A stretch of DNA of 64,000 bases from a virus. Of this stretch, positions 7,615-15,754 are shown one piece after another (position 1 is the first letter of the stretch; each line of letters begins with the position of its first letter). Below the pieces are notes generated by a model. The model searched no databases, was not told where the DNA came from, and saw nothing but the letters and a program-made list of their open reading frames with translations. The position numbers were made by a program, and so were the translations under genes. The DNA lies in IMG/VR virus record IMGVR_UViG_3300021185_003284, positions 49,072-113,071 of that record; one strand, 5' to 3'.

Positions 7615-8358
7615 ATGACAAATATTAAAACAGTTAAAATGAAGGACATGAAGTTTGATCCTTCTCTATTCCGTCCAATGAAATCAGGACGTATAATCGA
7701 TGCTCACTTCTCTTCTCAGAAAGGTTTGATGAAAGGTACTAACTATGCAATCGTAGGTGATCCAGGTATTGGTAAAACTACTGTTATGTTAGATATGTTA
7801 GCTGACTTACAGAATAAAGGTAAGAAAGTTTTATTTATTTCTGGTGAAATGAATCAGATTGATATGTACGGTTACGTAAAAAGATACCCTAAGTTTGGTG
7901 AACTTCCAATATTATTTATGGGTGACCATACTGAAGATAATAACTTAGAAGTTATTGAAAATATCTTATCAGAAGGTTGGGATGTTGTACTTATAGATTC
8001 TATGGCAGAGGTTCAAAATGCTGTTGTAGATACTCATAAAGGATGGATGTCATCTAAAAAAGCTGAGACTGAATTATTGAACTTATTTGAAAAGCATAAT
8101 TTAGGTCAGAATGATTCTAATACTAATACTTCTTTCTTAGTTATTCAACAAGTTACTAAAGGTGGTGAGTTTGCTGGATCGAATAGATTTAAGCATATGA
8201 TGACTGGAATGGCTCATATGAAATGGACTAAAGAAGGTGATAGAACTTTCTTCTTCTCAAAAAACAGAAGAGGTGGTGATATGTCTGTAAGAATGTTTAG
8301 CTTGCAGAATAGAAATAGAATCGGATGGTTAGGAACTGTTGCAGTAGGTCAAGAATAA
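7615..8358 (+). CDS. RecA/DnaB-fold ATPase (RadA-like)
   Basis: The 247-aa protein carries a Walker A motif GDPGIGKTT at residues 48-56 and a Walker B strand VVLIDS near 124-129. The spacing is as in RadA, DnaB and KaiC family ATPases. A VLFISGEMN segment near residue 80 corresponds to the second conserved strand. The zinc finger and Lon-like domain of bacterial RadA are absent, so it is a core ATPase only. A role in phage recombination or replication is likely. It is monocistronic, with a strong host-type promoter and the AAAGGTTATG context. Confidence 0.8.
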   Translation: MTNIKTVKMKDMKFDPSLFRPMKSGRIIDAHFSSQKGLMKGTNYAIVGDPGIGKTTVMLDMLADLQNKGKKVLFISGEMNQIDMYGYVKRYPKFGELPILFMGDHTEDNNLEVIENILSEGWDVVLIDSMAEVQNAVVDTHKGWMSSKKAETELLNLFEKHNLGQNDSNTNTSFLVIQQVTKGGEFAGSNRFKHMMTGMAHMKWTKEGDRTFFFSKNRRGGDMSVRMFSLQNRNRIGWLGTVAVGQE

Positions 8359-8372
8359 AGTTACTTAAATAG

Positions 8373-8403
8373 TTGCCTCACAAAGATAAAATTCGTATAT
8401 TGT
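8373..8403 (+). promoter_or_regulatory. host-type promoter (TTG-N20-TATATTGT)
   Basis: TTG at 8373 in AGTTGCCT, 20 nt, then TATATTGT at 8396-8403. The 42-nt leader to the ATG at 8445 is almost purely A/T and ends in CAGGTTATG. Confidence 0.7.
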
Positions 8404-8444
8404 AAATATAAATTAATAATTAATAATTAAATAAAAATCAGGTT

Positions 8445-9290
8445 ATGTCAGATATTATGTTCAATTTTAAGCAAGATGAAACTTACATGAGTAAGGAAGA
8501 TCTTAGGAATGAATGCCCTTTAGCATTCGCTAGTGCACCAACTAACCCTAATGTTAGTGGTAAATACTTATTCGTTAATACAGAAACTATTGTAGACGAT
8601 TTAGATAAGTTAGGATGGAAACCAGTTCAAGCTGCTCAAAGAAAAGCTAGAGGTAATGCAGGTACTATTTTTAGTAAGCATATGGTTGCATTCCAGAATC
8701 CAGATATTAAGATTAAAGGTGAAGGCGGAGATGATGCTTGGCCTAGAATTATTATGACGAACAGTCATGATGGTATGCAAGCGTTTAAGTTTAGCGTTGG
8801 TATATTTAGAATGGTTTGTTCTAATGGTTTAGTAGTTGCAGATGAGCAATTTAGTGACTTTAAGATTAAGCATAAAGGTTATACCTTTGGTGAACTTAGA
8901 GAAGTAGTTAATCAAGCTGTAGCTGATCTTCCTAATAGAGTCCAAGTATTAAACGATATGAAAGATAGAGTTCTTACTCAAGAAGAAAAGAATAAATTAG
9001 CTTTAGATGCTATGTTAATTAGAGCTAATATTACTCCTGGTTCTGAAAAAGCAAAAGAGTTTAATTATGATGCTGAGACTATTGAAGATATTCTTGATCC
9101 TAAAAGAGATGAAGATAAAGGAGATGATCTTTGGAGAGTATTTAATGTAGTACAAGAAAAGATTACTCAAGGAGATTTCCATGCTGCATTAACAGGTGCA
9201 AAAGTAAGAAAAGTTCGTAAAATTAAATCTTTCGAAAAGGACTTGAAAGTTAATAAGGAACTATTTAAATTAGCGACTAATTTAATTTAG
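8445..9290 (+). CDS. DUF932 phage/plasmid-like protein
   Basis: The 281-aa product fits the DUF932 family (phage/plasmid-like TIGR03299). It has an N-terminal segment with VNTETIVDDLDKLGW and a central FRMVCSNGLVV, the signature of this family. A helical C-terminal region with many lysines follows. Family function is unknown, though members are common on phages and plasmids. The gene is monocistronic between two host-type promoters, suggesting expression before the late genes. Confidence 0.78.
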   Translation: MSDIMFNFKQDETYMSKEDLRNECPLAFASAPTNPNVSGKYLFVNTETIVDDLDKLGWKPVQAAQRKARGNAGTIFSKHMVAFQNPDIKIKGEGGDDAWPRIIMTNSHDGMQAFKFSVGIFRMVCSNGLVVADEQFSDFKIKHKGYTFGELREVVNQAVADLPNRVQVLNDMKDRVLTQEEKNKLALDAMLIRANITPGSEKAKEFNYDAETIEDILDPKRDEDKGDDLWRVFNVVQEKITQGDFHAALTGAKVRKVRKIKSFEKDLKVNKELFKLATNLI

Positions 9291-9308
9291 AAACATTCTA
9301 AATAAAAG

Positions 9309-9339
9309 TTGGTTATTAACTCTTAAAAGACTATATTGT
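9309..9339 (+). promoter_or_regulatory. host-type promoter, close to start codon
   Basis: TTG at 9309, 20 nt, then TATATTGT at 9332-9339. The ATG of the flavoprotein gene follows only 4 nt later. Transcription would then start at or next to the start codon, giving a leaderless or nearly leaderless message. Confidence 0.6.
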
Positions 9340-9343
9340 ATAT

Positions 9344-10069
9344 ATGAATGTAGCAGTATTAGTAGAAATTATAAAAGAGACGGACAAAAATTGGCGATTC
9401 ATATTTGAGTCGCCTTTGTACGATAAGATAGATTTCGTCTCTGGCCAGCTTGTTCAATTAGCGATCCAGGATCCTATTGAGGCAGGCTACTACCATAAAA
9501 GAAATTATTCAGTAGCATCTTGGCCAGATGGTACAAACAGGTTTGAACTTATCATAACCTACATACCTGGAGGTTTATTCTCTGAGTTTTTATTTAAGGA
9601 AGCAAAGATAGGAGATGAATTTCTCTACAGAGGTCCATTAGGAGTATTTACTTTACCGAACTTACAGAAACTAGATAGAGATATATACTTTGTGAGTACT
9701 GGTTCCGGAATAAGTCCTTTTAGATCCATAATGGGTTGGATAGGAGAAAATCCTGATAAGATAGAAACTAAGAAGCTTAAATTATTCTTTGGTACACGAA
9801 CTGAAAAGGAAATACTTTATAGAGATGAAATGGAGGCTTTAGAAAAGAAGCTTCCTAACTTTGAATTCATTCCAACATTATCTCAAGAACAATGGGACGG
9901 TAAAACAGGATATGTCCATGACCACTACCTTAAACTAATAGATGAGATGGATGAAAAACCTTTAGTATACTATTGTGGATGGGATAAAATGATTAGAGAA
10001 GGAAGAAGCCATCTAGATGCTAGAGGATTTGAAATGACTAAAGATATCAGAGTAGAAATATTTGGATAA
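9344..10069 (+). CDS. ferredoxin-NADP reductase-like flavoprotein
   Basis: The 241-aa protein matches the ferredoxin-NADP(+) reductase fold. The FAD-binding motif RNYS is at residues 53-56. The pyridine-nucleotide motif GSGISP is at 120-125, a further FFGTR strand follows, and a YYCGW segment near residue 208 corresponds to the nucleotide-binding C-terminal part. No plant-type iron-sulfur domain is attached. It could feed electrons to a ferredoxin or flavodoxin, for example for ribonucleotide reduction or for the 2-oxoglutarate oxygenases encoded nearby. The partner is unknown. It overlaps the next gene by one base. Confidence 0.85.
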   Translation: MNVAVLVEIIKETDKNWRFIFESPLYDKIDFVSGQLVQLAIQDPIEAGYYHKRNYSVASWPDGTNRFELIITYIPGGLFSEFLFKEAKIGDEFLYRGPLGVFTLPNLQKLDRDIYFVSTGSGISPFRSIMGWIGENPDKIETKKLKLFFGTRTEKEILYRDEMEALEKKLPNFEFIPTLSQEQWDGKTGYVHDHYLKLIDEMDEKPLVYYCGWDKMIREGRSHLDARGFEMTKDIRVEIFG

Positions 10070-10515
10070 TGGAAGGACCAATGGCAGCTTTAGACCTTCT
10101 TAACGAAAAGGCATTTCAGCATATAAAAAATAACGTCGTCACTCAATTAACTTGTAGAAAAATTGGTCTTACGTTTTGTGCTTTGACCGATATTTATAAA
10201 GGACAAGAGGTATTCCTACCTTGGGATGGACCAACAAGGGAATACAGCTTTATTGTAGATAGGATCGAAGAACTCCACGGAAACGTATTTGGTACCCTAC
10301 TACGATACTTTGACAATCATTCTTATTTAGAAAAGGGTGTTGTTAATTTTAAATTAGTGCACGGTGTTAACTTTATAGTGGCACAACCTGAATGTATTTT
10401 ATCCCCCGATGGAGAGGGTGGCAACTTAGAGTCAGGAACTATAAAGGCTAGATGGGATATTATTGCTACAACAGAGCTTTCACTCTATGAAGCAAGAAGT
10501 AGACCACTTTTGTAA
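10069..10515 (+). CDS. hypothetical protein, possibly SET-domain-like
   Basis: The 148-aa product has a segment GLTFCALTDIYKGQEVFLPW and later DNHSYLEKG followed by ARWDIIATTEL. The order faintly resembles SET-domain methyltransferases (GxGxFA..dI..GeeI, then NHs, then ArrdI..GEEL). The GEEL/Tyr end is not clearly present, so activity is doubtful. It is coupled to the flavoprotein gene. An alternative is an unrelated beta-rich protein. Confidence 0.55.
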   Translation: MEGPMAALDLLNEKAFQHIKNNVVTQLTCRKIGLTFCALTDIYKGQEVFLPWDGPTREYSFIVDRIEELHGNVFGTLLRYFDNHSYLEKGVVNFKLVHGVNFIVAQPECILSPDGEGGNLESGTIKARWDIIATTELSLYEARSRPLL

Positions 10516-10541
10516 TACTATGCGTAATTGATAATTAACAA

Positions 10542-10549
10542 TATTTATA
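10542..10549 (+). promoter_or_regulatory. TATTTATA motif before the Hint-protein gene
   Basis: TATTTATA sits in a 60-nt gap, 26 nt before the ATG at 10576. Its distance from the start is compatible with promoter function. Confidence 0.45.
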
Positions 10550-10575
10550 ATAAACACTAATAAAACCCAAAAAGA

Positions 10576-12810
10576 ATGAAAGGTACATTATTTTCAGCTG
10601 ACTTTGTAAAAGACGGAAACGGCGATAGTAAACTAATCGAAATCAACACTGATACAGCTTGTATCGCAGGATTAGCTTCTAACATCGACTTTACTGATCT
10701 TTACTCAGTTTTAGCTACAAACACAATCACAGACCTACAGGTAATCTATAAAGAATTTCAAGAGCCAATCTTAGATAGACTTAAAGCTCAGAAACCTGAG
10801 GGAGTAACAATCACCGAACATAAGGAAATACACTCTTCTATATATCCAACTTCTATAGCAGACGATGCTACTAAGTTTATATTGAGATTAGCTTATGACG
10901 AAAATGCATTATTAGATGCCATTTACGCTAAAAATGATGCAAACTTACATGGTTTGTTCGGAGCACAAGGACCAGCATCAGCATCACTTGTAGTATCTGC
11001 TAAACAGTCAGCAGATTCCTCTAACCTTAATTACGTATTAAACGGACCAACAGAACCAGATTTTGCTGTTAAGCCTAAAGTTCCTACTAAATCAGGAATT
11101 GACTTTTATAAGCTAGGAGGTTCAACAGGATCTATTGAAGACAGGATAAACGAATTTACTGCTTCTATTGATTCAGGCGTTAATGTAATTACAAACTACG
11201 TTAGTGATGCAACAGATACAGCTAAGTCAGTAAGATCATATCAAATCGTATATGGAGCTGATTTAGATATCACTTGGTTAGGTGCTTATACTCTTGATGC
11301 TTTATTTACTCATACTTTAAGTTTAGTATACGATGATAATAAAGTAGTTAATAAATTAGCTAACAAGCATTACTATGAATTTGCTACTAATGACATCTCA
11401 GATAACGAAGGTGTTTATTATGAGGCTAAAATTAAGAAAGAAGATGGTAACTACGATGTAGCGGAAGATGCAGTAATAGGTACATTATATGATTCTTATT
11501 ATGTAAGTGGATCGCCGATGACTGATAACAGTCTTATATTAGACTCATGGTCTTTTGCTGGAGATACTCTACCTTCTGGTTCATATAGTACATCATCATC
11601 TTTACAGTCAAACACTTCAGTCACAATGGGAGATAATTCATTAAGAAGAATTACTCTTGATGACGGACAAACAGTACTATTAGGAGGAGCTAACAGAGCA
11701 TTAGTACATGATAATGTTAATAATGAAACTTCTTACTTAAGAGCTAGAGATATTAAAGCTGGATTCAAATTATTTGATGAAAACGGAGCTAGTAAAGGAG
11801 TTACTGCACATGATATAATCATATTAGATAACGACTCAGATTCTAAAATTATAGAATTAGGAGTAGAGGATGTAGATAACTATGTTGTAAGTGGGTCTAA
11901 TACTATTATTCACAACGCACCTTGTTTCATTGCCGGAACTAAAGTTAATATGGAAGACGGTTCAATGAAGAATATTGAAGACGTTAAAGAAGGAGATCAA
12001 GTATGTTGTTGGGACTTTGAAATAAATGGTTTCTCAAATGAGAAAGTATTAATAACTACTGAAACAGAAGATCAGAAAGTAGTACAGATAACATTTAAAT
12101 GCTTCGGTAATGATCTAGATATATATGCAACTCCAGACCATCCATTCTTTGTAGAAGGTGGTAAAGGTTGGGCATGTCAAGATCCAGAATTACTTAAAGA
12201 AAAGACTGGAATGGAAGCTGCTCTATTAGATGCAGGAGATAGTATACTGACAGGTAAGGAAGGAGAAACTTCTATTGTTACAGGAATTACTTCTTGTGAC
12301 TGGACAGCGACAGTATATAACTTAGATAACGTATTCAAATATAATAACTACTTTATATATGGAATGTTAGTACACAACAGATTTATCTTTTCTTGTCATA
12401 CTTATGATAGTAAAGTAGAAATGGCTGATGGTACTCACAAAGCTATAGGAGAAGTAAAAGTTGGAGATAAAGTAAAATCTATCAAAGACGGAATCGTAAC
12501 AGAAGGTACTGTTACTGATCATTTAATTCACGTTACTAACGATGTAATGAGAACAATCAAAACTACTAATGGATATACAGAAATCAATCACCCAATCTTA
12601 GTTGACGGTGAGTGGGTAGCTGCTAAAGAATTAGGAGAAGTAGAAAGTGTATTTGTTGATAACTTCTATAACTTAGAAATTGACGGAAACATTTCTGAAA
12701 GTGATCATAACTATATCGTTGACGGAATGGTATCATCAGGATTAGGAGACAGCAAAGAGCTTAATGCTAAATATCAGAGACAACCTAAACAATTAACTAA
12801 ACACTTATAA
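10576..12810 (+). CDS. multi-Hint-domain (intein/hedgehog-like) protein
   Basis: The 744-aa protein has about 350 residues of unrecognised N-terminal sequence, then consecutive Hint-type segments. Residues about 355-447 resemble a Hint module that ends in IIHN but lacks the starting Cys. A full module runs from C450 (APCFIAGTKV) through PDHPFF to LVHN at 598-601. A further module starts at C607 (CHTYDSKVE), contains EINHPIL, and lacks a terminal HN. Hint domains catalyse N-S acyl shift, splicing or cleavage. Arg after H600-N601 is not a splicing nucleophile, so cleavage is more likely than splicing. Its place behind a late-type motif suggests a structural or surface protein. Confidence 0.75.
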   Translation: MKGTLFSADFVKDGNGDSKLIEINTDTACIAGLASNIDFTDLYSVLATNTITDLQVIYKEFQEPILDRLKAQKPEGVTITEHKEIHSSIYPTSIADDATKFILRLAYDENALLDAIYAKNDANLHGLFGAQGPASASLVVSAKQSADSSNLNYVLNGPTEPDFAVKPKVPTKSGIDFYKLGGSTGSIEDRINEFTASIDSGVNVITNYVSDATDTAKSVRSYQIVYGADLDITWLGAYTLDALFTHTLSLVYDDNKVVNKLANKHYYEFATNDISDNEGVYYEAKIKKEDGNYDVAEDAVIGTLYDSYYVSGSPMTDNSLILDSWSFAGDTLPSGSYSTSSSLQSNTSVTMGDNSLRRITLDDGQTVLLGGANRALVHDNVNNETSYLRARDIKAGFKLFDENGASKGVTAHDIIILDNDSDSKIIELGVEDVDNYVVSGSNTIIHNAPCFIAGTKVNMEDGSMKNIEDVKEGDQVCCWDFEINGFSNEKVLITTETEDQKVVQITFKCFGNDLDIYATPDHPFFVEGGKGWACQDPELLKEKTGMEAALLDAGDSILTGKEGETSIVTGITSCDWTATVYNLDNVFKYNNYFIYGMLVHNRFIFSCHTYDSKVEMADGTHKAIGEVKVGDKVKSIKDGIVTEGTVTDHLIHVTNDVMRTIKTTNGYTEINHPILVDGEWVAAKELGEVESVFVDNFYNLEIDGNISESDHNYIVDGMVSSGLGDSKELNAKYQRQPKQLTKHL

Positions 12811-12812
12811 TC

Positions 12813-12950
12813 ATGCCAGAAATATATAAAACAATCTCACTAGCAGATTACGGAAACAGAAATGCAACGGCTTTGACTGCTGACGAACAAACAGATGTAA
12901 GAGCAACTGTTACTAAGTTCATCGAACTTTTCAAAGCAGAACATTTATAA
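12813..12950 (+). CDS. small hypothetical protein (45 aa)
   Basis: This 45-aa ORF starts 2 nt after the Hint-protein stop and ends 9 nt before the next gene. The product is a short amphipathic helical peptide with a TALTADEQTDV segment. Tight spacing on both sides supports a real gene. Function is unknown. Confidence 0.55.
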   Translation: MPEIYKTISLADYGNRNATALTADEQTDVRATVTKFIELFKAEHL

Positions 12951-12959
12951 GATAGTTAA

Positions 12960-13502
12960 ATGATCTTAGAGCAAAAGGTTTTATTGACTCCTAAGGAGTG
13001 TCAAGATGTAATAGCATCATGTAAAGACATTTGGTACCCATCATTATTGGGTAAGGAGGAATATAAACCTAAGCTTAGAAATAGTTTCGTACATATTAAG
13101 AAACCAAGAAAAGGAGAGGCCTTGTATGAATACATACAAAGAGGCCTTTCCCTTGTTTCTGAAGAGCTCGTATCTGAAGAACCTTTACTTATTCAGATAT
13201 TAAAATACAAAAAAGGAGGATTTATCTACAAGCATAAAGATGACGTTACCTCTTCATTAAATGGTTTAGTTCAAGCACGTTACTACTTTATTATTCTTCT
13301 TAATGATGATTTTGAAGGAGGAGATTTTCTAGCATATGATAATAAAGATACTGTGTATAAATTAGATAGGAAACAAGGTAACATACTTATAGGAGATCCG
13401 ACTATGTTTCATGAAGTTACTAAAGTTACAAAAGGTACAAGATATAGCCTAATATGTTTTATTACACCAGACCTTCTTAAACCTAATAATACTATAATTT
13501 AA
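12960..13502 (+). CDS. 2-oxoglutarate/Fe(II) oxygenase, prolyl-4-hydroxylase type
   Basis: The 180-aa protein shows the jelly-roll oxygenase pattern. IYKHKDD near residues 84-90 gives the HxD metal pair, DDFEGGDFLAY near 117 is the usual strand pair, MFHEV near 148 gives the distal His, and GTRYSL near 158 gives the 2-oxoglutarate-binding Arg. It would hydroxylate a protein or small molecule. It overlaps a second, unrelated hydroxylase by one base, and both follow the Hint-protein gene, so a virion protein is a possible substrate. Confidence 0.82.
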   Translation: MILEQKVLLTPKECQDVIASCKDIWYPSLLGKEEYKPKLRNSFVHIKKPRKGEALYEYIQRGLSLVSEELVSEEPLLIQILKYKKGGFIYKHKDDVTSSLNGLVQARYYFIILLNDDFEGGDFLAYDNKDTVYKLDRKQGNILIGDPTMFHEVTKVTKGTRYSLICFITPDLLKPNNTII

Positions 13503-14050
13503 TGAAACCTAATTTTAAACATTATGGTTCTATAAATGTAGCTCCTTTTCTTTCTGCTTTGGAAGCTATCAAACCTCAAGACTGGAGTAAATATACCTAC
13601 CGTCAAGACTTATTTCCTATGCATAACAAAACTCAAACTATACCAGTACTATATGATACAGACTACGAAATAGGAGTAAGTAAAAAATCATCTTTTTACA
13701 AAATATTTGAAAGTTCAATAGAGCATGCAACTAAAAAGATATCTGAGTTAACCAAATCTAACTGCTCTATAATAAGATTTATTATTACTAACCTTCCAGC
13801 TAATACAGTAGTCGATGAGCATAGAGATAAAGCAAATAGTTTTAAACTTTATAATAGAGTACATATACCTTTAATTACTAATGATAAAGTTCTTTTCACA
13901 GTAGGAGAAGAAACAATCAATATGCCTGTAGGAGAAATGTATGAAATAAACAACAATGATCAACTTCATGGAGTAGTAAATAGCAGTAACCAAGACAGGC
14001 TACATATTATTTTAGATTGGTATGATTATACTAAAAGAACAGCCATATGA
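13502..14050 (+). CDS. aspartyl/asparaginyl beta-hydroxylase-like oxygenase
   Basis: The 182-aa product contains VVDEHRDKANSF (His as first metal ligand near residue 102), RVHIPLITN and NNNDQLHGVVNSS, giving the distal His near 159. A following RLHIILDW strand completes the fold. This arrangement resembles the Asp/Asn beta-hydroxylase cupin family, which uses 2-oxoglutarate and iron. It is coupled to the prolyl-hydroxylase-like gene upstream and the sulfotransferase-like gene downstream (4-nt overlap). Confidence 0.75.
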   Translation: MKPNFKHYGSINVAPFLSALEAIKPQDWSKYTYRQDLFPMHNKTQTIPVLYDTDYEIGVSKKSSFYKIFESSIEHATKKISELTKSNCSIIRFIITNLPANTVVDEHRDKANSFKLYNRVHIPLITNDKVLFTVGEETINMPVGEMYEINNNDQLHGVVNSSNQDRLHIILDWYDYTKRTAI

Positions 14051-14538
14051 AAAATATACTAATAATAGCATTACCAAGATCAGGAGGAACTTCTATTATG
14101 CATCAGTTAGCTGAAAAGCATAATTTAAAAGCAAGATTTGAACCTGAATTAACTCAATGGCCAGTAGCACCTAAAGACGACGTTACCAAAGTTATTGTTG
14201 ATAGATTCAGTATGGTAGATATTTTTTCTATAGCTGAAAATTACGATAATATTATATTGCATAGCAGACATGATATAGAATCTACAGCAGAATCTTTAGC
14301 TACAATGCTTCATCACTGGGGAGATGAAAGTCATGCTGAGAAACCATGGCATGCTGATTTACTCAAAGAAGTACCGCAGTGGTATTTAGAGCAAACTAAC
14401 CATAGAATAGTACATTGTCAATTACTAATGCATGTATTAAGTGACGAACTTAAAGTACCTATTCAATATTATGAAGATCTATTTGACCTTAATTCAAAAG
14501 AAAGATTAAGAAAAGATTTAGATAGAACACTGTTATGA
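14047..14538 (+). CDS. sulfotransferase-like P-loop protein
   Basis: The 163-aa protein begins ILIIALPRSGGTSIMHQLAE. This matches the PAPS-binding 5' loop of sulfotransferases (PRSGTT-type). A second motif, IILHSRHDIESTAES near residue 76, matches the 3'-phosphate loop (R.P..s..S). It is short for the family (usually 230-300 aa), so it may be a minimal or reduced version. Substrate may be a glycan or hydroxylated residue made by its neighbours. Confidence 0.7.
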   Translation: MKNILIIALPRSGGTSIMHQLAEKHNLKARFEPELTQWPVAPKDDVTKVIVDRFSMVDIFSIAENYDNIILHSRHDIESTAESLATMLHHWGDESHAEKPWHADLLKEVPQWYLEQTNHRIVHCQLLMHVLSDELKVPIQYYEDLFDLNSKERLRKDLDRTLL

Positions 14539-15251
14539 TAAAAATTATATGGACATACGATAAAAATGTATTTCACGATGAGGGTACCATTAAAAATAAT
14601 AAAGCTTACTATAAAAGATCTATTATAGATGCTAAAATATTTGGACATCCAACAGAAATGTACTCTAATGATAGAGATTTTGAACACCTAGTAGATACTT
14701 TTCATTATGTAGATACACCAGTAATGTTCTGGGATGAATTTAAATCATTTCCTCTTCATGATAATAAAAGTGATTTTCTACTATCAGATGGTGATATAAT
14801 TTGGCACCAAGGCTTCAAAGTAAATAAAAATGTTGATGTTTTAATTGATAGTTATGAAGACTTTAATTGGAAATCACTTTACGAAATAGATGTTAATACA
14901 TTATCTTATTTAGAAATTAATAAGGTTATTCCGGAATGGGATGGTAAGAAGAGAGCAGCCTTTTGTACAGGTATACTAAGCTTCAATAATAAAGAATATC
15001 AAGCACTTTATTTAGATAGGTATATAAAATTTAAAGCATTTGTAGAAAGGTATAGGAATATGCTAGACGTCAGTAAATGTACAGCAATAGGAGCACAGTA
15101 CCTATTAGCTACTATAGCAGATGTTAAAGGATATTCTCATTACGCTTACTCTAACAAAGTGAGAGAGAATAATGGCATCTACACACACTACTCAGGCAAG
15201 AAGAAACATACCGATAGTTTTCTTCCTCTTACTAAAAAACATCTACTTTAG
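14535..15251 (+). CDS. glycosyltransferase-like protein (238 aa)
   Basis: The protein starts with IKIIWTYDK and has a LLSDGDIIWHQ segment near residue 77, where a GT-A DxD site would lie. A later GILSFNNKEY segment resembles acceptor-loop regions of small glycosyltransferases. It closes the coupled hydroxylase-sulfotransferase cassette with an ATGA overlap. The assignment is tentative because no full family signature is seen. Confidence 0.5.
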   Translation: MIKIIWTYDKNVFHDEGTIKNNKAYYKRSIIDAKIFGHPTEMYSNDRDFEHLVDTFHYVDTPVMFWDEFKSFPLHDNKSDFLLSDGDIIWHQGFKVNKNVDVLIDSYEDFNWKSLYEIDVNTLSYLEINKVIPEWDGKKRAAFCTGILSFNNKEYQALYLDRYIKFKAFVERYRNMLDVSKCTAIGAQYLLATIADVKGYSHYAYSNKVRENNGIYTHYSGKKKHTDSFLPLTKKHLL

Positions 15252-15252
15252 C

Positions 15253-15283
15253 TTGTTTTTCTGCTATATTCTTCTTATATTGA
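15253..15283 (+). promoter_or_regulatory. host-type promoter (TTG-N20-TATATTGA)
   Basis: TTG at 15253 starts just after the upstream stop, followed by 20 nt and TATATTGA at 15276-15283. The ATG of the 61-aa gene is 26 nt further on. Confidence 0.65.
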
Positions 15284-15309
15284 TAGTTCACTAATATAAT
15301 ATAAAACAT

Positions 15310-15495
15310 ATGGAAAGCTACTTTATTTTAAAATCAAAACTAAATTTTAAACTTCAACAAACTGTAGTCGATGGGGGTGGAATACGCCTAGGAGGGTATA
15401 ACTATATCCAACTAAGCTCAAAACCTAGAGGTCGATCTATTAAACACAACTTAATTGGCTCAGACTCTGGAGATCGATTTGTAATTTACAATTAA
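15310..15495 (+). CDS. small hypothetical protein (61 aa)
   Basis: The 61-aa product is glycine- and serine-containing (VDGGGIRLGGYNYIQL) and basic in the centre. It has no signal peptide or recognised motif. It is the first gene behind a host-type promoter and ends one base before the membrane-protein gene. Confidence 0.55.
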   Translation: MESYFILKSKLNFKLQQTVVDGGGIRLGGYNYIQLSSKPRGRSIKHNLIGSDSGDRFVIYN

Positions 15496-15496
15496 A

Positions 15497-15754
15497 ATGA
15501 GAAAGTTTTTAAGGTCTTTAGTTAAAGAAAGAAAACTTAAACCGGTAGAAAGATTAGGAAATAGGTTGGGCTATATGGGGACTGGATTTATAATGATGTC
15601 TCCTTACCTACTTCCTTATGATAATATGGGTGCCTATACTTATTTAGCAGGAGCATTATTATCTCTTCCTCAGGTTTGGTTAGCTAAACAATGGAACTTA
15701 GTTATTGTTAATTTTAATTTACTTATAGGTTATGGTGCGTATCTTTTTTATTAG
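15497..15754 (+). CDS. small membrane protein (85 aa)
   Basis: After a basic N-terminus (MRKFLRSLVKERKLK), the 85-aa protein has two or three hydrophobic segments, at about residues 27-41, 47-60 and 66-84. It probably sits in the inner membrane. Its end overlaps the start of the FMN-binding protein gene by 23 nt, so the two are co-expressed. Function is unknown. Confidence 0.65.
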   Translation: MRKFLRSLVKERKLKPVERLGNRLGYMGTGFIMMSPYLLPYDNMGAYTYLAGALLSLPQVWLAKQWNLVIVNFNLLIGYGAYLFY

